A stretch of 7,575 nt of DNA, from assembly GCA_023417735.1 (NCBI GenBank), contig JAEZEK010000061.1:1-7575 (forward strand), given 5' to 3'. This document shows positions 5,695-7,575 of the stretch, piece by piece; position 1 is the stretch's first letter, and every line of letters starts with the position of its first letter. Source of the stretch: Pseudomonadota bacterium (GTDB taxonomy: Bacteria > Pseudomonadota > Alphaproteobacteria > Rhizobiales > Afifellaceae). The notes below the pieces were generated by a model. The model was given only the letters and a program-made list of their open reading frames with translations. It ran no database searches and was not told where the DNA came from. Made by a program: the position numbers and the translations under genes.

Positions 5695-6846
5695 TCAGCG
5701 CATCGCCGTCATCGCAGCGTCTCTCGGCTCCGGCCGCGCCACGGGAAGCCGCGGCCCGGAGTCGCGCTCGGCATGAACGCTCGGCCGGATCTCCGCCGGG
5801 GCGGGCCGCGGCAGCGGTTGCGCGGAGATCGAGCCGGTCATCACCGGCGCGTCGGCCGGGGCGACCGCCTCGCCGGCATCGGCTGCAACGTTCGTCTCCA
5901 CCGTCCCGACCGCGGGCGTCGACAATGCAGGGGCCGCCCCGCCCGCCAGCCCGATTTGGGTCTCGCCCTCCGGCACATGCACGTCGACCGTGCGCACCGG
6001 CCTCGGCTCGACCACTGCCGCTTCGTCGAGCAGCGCCGCTTGCGCGCGCGACGACGGATCGGGCGCCATCAGCCCGGCGGGCGTCGGGCGCATGCTGCCG
6101 TCCGGCCTTACGACGTAGGTCGGGACGGCCCGTTCCGCGATGGCCTCGTCGGGCGCCGGAGCAGCCTGTGCCGCCGCAGCGGTCTCCTCCACGGCAGGCG
6201 CCGCGAAGGGGGACGGCGCGGCCCGAGGCGCCGGGCCGGGCACGTCGCGGTCTGGCACGGGCGACGACGGGGACGCGCTCGCCACCGCGCGGTCCGCCGA
6301 TTGGGCCTGCGGCTCGGAGATCGTGCCCGGGCCGCGCTGGTCGTCGAGGAGCGCCACCGAACCGATCGCGGCAGCGGCGAGGAACGCCGCTCCGGCAGCT
6401 GCCAGACGGGTCCTCGGCCTCGCGCCGGCCCAGCGATGCGCGGCGGCGACGCAGGCTTGCCCGCGCCTGGCGAGCCCCCCCGACACGCGACGGGCTCGCC
6501 CGGAGAGATCTCGGCCCCGACCCACTCCCGCAGGCTCCCCATCGAGTGGCGCGCGGAGGGCTTCCTCAACCTCAAGTGCCAGTTGATCGTCGATCTTAGG
6601 CAGCATCCGGGCCGAATCGGCAGTGGGGATCACGCTCGGCTCGCCTTGGCCGGCACGCACAGCAGAGTTTGCGCTGACGACGCGAACCAGGTCCGTCAGC
6701 AGATCGTCCTCGAACGCCTGCGGAAGGACGTTGGGCCTCGGCACGCTTTCCTTAGGTTGTACTGCGAGCATCAGATCATGCCTCCGCTTCACGGCTCGGA
6801 TTGTTCTGACGAGTCGAGCCTTAAGCTGCTCAGTCTGTTCATCCAT
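5695..6846 (-). CDS. unrecognised single-pass membrane protein with Pro/Ala-rich tail
   Basis: A 383-aa protein on the minus strand that I do not recognise. From ATG 6846 it has a charged, probably helical N-terminus (MDEQTEQLKARLVRTIRAVKRRHDLM) and an acidic region (about 45-100, FEDDLLTDLVRVV and IDDQLALEVEEAL). A basic stretch follows, then one membrane segment (about 148-167, LAAAGAAFLAAAAIGSVALL), and a long Ala/Pro-rich, low-complexity C-terminal part (about 170-383). By the positive-inside rule the basic stretch before the membrane segment puts the N-terminus in the cytoplasm and the tail in the periplasm. This cytoplasm-TM-periplasm layout is seen in anti-sigma factors and in envelope-spanning linkers, but no motif decides between them. 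The frame extends upstream to 6984 without acidic content; ATG 6846 is chosen because the credible N-terminus begins there, although no good Shine-Dalgarno is seen. The first part uses codons unusual here (AGA, ACA, CGA, GTA, CAA) and is clearly less G+C-rich than the tail. Confidence 0.68.
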   Translation of the reverse strand: MDEQTEQLKARLVRTIRAVKRRHDLMLAVQPKESVPRPNVLPQAFEDDLLTDLVRVVSANSAVRAGQGEPSVIPTADSARMLPKIDDQLALEVEEALRAPLDGEPAGVGRGRDLSGRARRVSGGLARRGQACVAAAHRWAGARPRTRLAAAGAAFLAAAAIGSVALLDDQRGPGTISEPQAQSADRAVASASPSSPVPDRDVPGPAPRAAPSPFAAPAVEETAAAAQAAPAPDEAIAERAVPTYVVRPDGSMRPTPAGLMAPDPSSRAQAALLDEAAVVEPRPVRTVDVHVPEGETQIGLAGGAAPALSTPAVGTVETNVAADAGEAVAPADAPVMTGSISAQPLPRPAPAEIRPSVHAERDSGPRLPVARPEPRDAAMTAMR

Positions 6847-7053
6847 TTCTGTGACCGCAATGCGGCGGCGGTGAATTGGTGGGGAAGACCCGCGGCGGGG
6901 CCATGCAGTCCGCCATCGTTGCCTTGCTGCGCATTGCCGGGCGCACCCCAGCGACCCGGTCGCCGCTGCCAGGGCTGCAGGCACTCACCCCGAAGCGCAG
7001 CGGCCCTCTCGAGCGCGCCTCGTCCTCCGGGCATCACCTGCCGCTGGGTTCCC

Positions 7054-7071
7054 CCGCACGGGACCGTGCGG
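7054..7071. repeat. 18-bp near-perfect palindrome, CCGCACGG-GA-CCGTGCGG
   Basis: Two perfect 8-bp arms around a 2-bp centre, in the divergent intergenic region 44 bp upstream of the candidate EcfG -35 element. The very short centre suits a dimeric regulator's binding site better than an RNA hairpin. A weaker pair (GGAAG 7070-7074 and CTTCC 7083-7087) follows directly, so a short palindromic repeat element is the alternative. Confidence 0.5.
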
Positions 7072-7114
7072 AAGGCGGGCCGCTTCCCCGAACGAGCGTC
7101 GACCAGGGGACCGG

Positions 7115-7139
7115 GGAACAATCGTTTCCGCGCAGGGTT
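7115..7139 (+). promoter_or_regulatory. candidate EcfG promoter, GGAAC-N16-GGTT
   Basis: GGAAC (7115-7119) is followed after 16 nt by GGTT (7136-7139). The -35 element is perfect and the -10 element differs from CGTT only in its first base. It lies 30 bp before the ATG at 7170, with the ribosome binding site in between, which is the same layout as the two perfect EcfG promoters in this window. Confidence 0.5.
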
Positions 7140-7156
7140 GGCTGATCGTGAAGCCG

Positions 7157-7162
7157 TGAGGA
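7157..7162 (+). promoter_or_regulatory. ribosome binding site (TGAGGA) fixing the start at 7170
   Basis: TGAGGA lies 7 nt before ATG 7170, the ideal distance, against 1 nt for the alternative TTG at 7164. Confidence 0.65.
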
Positions 7163-7169
7163 CTTGCCC

Positions 7170-7475
7170 ATGCTGGATTTCTCGAGGCCGGCAAAGCTCA
7201 TCCTGACCAGGAGACCGCCGCCGGCAGGTGCCTGGGACGAAGCGCGGCAGTTCGCCACGCTGAGTTCGGCCCTCCTCGCCGCCCTCCACCGTCCGAGCCG
7301 GAACCGTGCCGGGGAACTCGTGCTGGCCTGGATCCGGACGGACGACCGCATCATCGCGGATCATGAGGTCGAGGACCTCTGGGCCGAGGCGGAGTTCGCG
7401 CGCGTGGCGGAAGACAGAGCCGTCGATCGCGAGGACGCCGATCCCTGGGATCCCGACCTGGTCGTGCCGCTCTGA
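7170..7475 (+). CDS. unrecognised small acidic protein, 101 aa
   Basis: I do not recognise this protein. It starts at ATG 7170 (good Shine-Dalgarno 7 nt upstream) and ends at 7475. The first about 20 residues are basic (MLDFSRPAKLILTRRPPPAG), the middle is probably helical (WDEARQFATLSSALLAALH), and the C-terminal third is strongly acidic (HEVEDLWAEAEFARVAEDRA, then DREDADPWDPDL). There is no signal peptide or membrane segment, so a cytoplasmic protein is expected. Coding quality is supported by the ribosome binding site, the balanced composition compared with shadow frames, and the near-consensus stress promoter at 7115. That promoter suggests induction with the general stress response, alongside the other two EcfG-type genes nearby. 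Confidence 0.75.
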   Translation: MLDFSRPAKLILTRRPPPAGAWDEARQFATLSSALLAALHRPSRNRAGELVLAWIRTDDRIIADHEVEDLWAEAEFARVAEDRAVDREDADPWDPDLVVPL

Positions 7476-7482
7476 CGGCGCG

Positions 7483-7501
7483 GATCCCGTCGTGAGGGAT
7501 C
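7483..7501. terminator. candidate terminator hairpin between the small gene and tRNA-Val
   Basis: Arms GATCCC (7483-7488) and GGGATC (7496-7501) with a 7-nt loop lie between the stop at 7475 and the convergent tRNA. On the minus strand a run of five T's (from 7519 down to 7515) directly follows the tRNA's CCA and precedes this hairpin. No T-tract follows the hairpin on the plus strand. It may serve both directions, weakly. Confidence 0.4.
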
Positions 7502-7519
7502 GAAGAACCGCGGGAAAAA

Positions 7520-7575
<56 letters not shown>

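Larger units (their letters stand above)
6847..7169. other. 323-bp intergenic region between divergent genes
   Basis: No credible gene. It must hold the promoter of the minus-strand gene at 6846, which I cannot locate, and on the right the candidate EcfG promoter at 7115-7139. It also holds a perfect inverted repeat at 7054-7071. Open frames crossing it on both strands are arginine/proline-rich and lack ribosome binding sites. Confidence 0.5.

Noticed and set aside
6903..7145. Plus-strand frame starting MQSAIVALLRIAG in the divergent intergenic region
   Set aside because: Weak upstream G-run only, Arg/Pro/Ser-rich later part, and it overlaps the candidate stress promoter and palindrome.
5668..7206. 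Long (512-codon) plus-strand open frame opposite the 383-aa minus-strand gene
   Set aside because: Extreme arginine content, no recognisable domain and no ribosome binding site; the minus-strand frame has balanced charge and a clear membrane segment. I am not fully certain of the strand, hence the moderate confidence there.

Overview
This is a very G+C-rich (roughly 70 %) stretch of bacterial chromosome. It most likely comes from an alphaproteobacterium, and within that class from Rhizobiales/Hyphomicrobiales, of the Methylobacterium or related kind. Three things point there. Two perfect GGAAC-N17-CGTT promoters match the known consensus of EcfG, the general-stress sigma factor restricted to Alphaproteobacteria. 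A tiny membrane peptide has a style I recall from Rhizobiales. The start codons often overlap the preceding stop. The genus is an inference.

Left part (1-4648): the window opens inside a PhoQ-like sensor histidine kinase, cut at its N-terminus. After a 177-bp gap follows a tightly packed four-gene operon: a TetR-type repressor, a HlyD/DevB-like periplasmic adaptor, a DevC-like FtsX-fold permease, and a LolD/DevA-like ATPase. The three transport genes make a complete inner-membrane ABC exporter of the DevBCA/MacAB-like type, probably pumping a lipid or hydrophobic/toxic compound towards an outer-membrane channel encoded elsewhere. An imperfect inverted repeat (AGTTA-N8-TAACT) just before the repressor gene is a likely autoregulatory operator.

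Right part (4649-7575): this region looks devoted to stress-induced, poorly characterised genes. A stand-alone homologue of the Anabaena sensory rhodopsin transducer (no rhodopsin in the window) has a textbook EcfG promoter and a strong ribosome-binding site. Facing it on the minus strand is a 24-residue hydrophobic peptide gene with its own perfect EcfG promoter. Next, also on the minus strand, is a 383-aa unrecognised single-pass membrane protein with a Pro/Ala-rich tail. Divergent from that is a 101-aa unrecognised acidic protein preceded by a near-consensus EcfG promoter (GGAAC-N16-GGTT). The window ends in a minus-strand tRNA-Val(GAC), missing its 5' part.

The most notable pattern is the cluster of two perfect and one near-perfect EcfG-type promoters within about 2.4 kb. 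Each drives a small gene, suggesting a small general-stress locus that includes a sensory-rhodopsin-transducer protein used without rhodopsin. Several palindromic or repeated non-coding stretches (5304-5371, 5613-5648, 7054-7071) lie between these genes.
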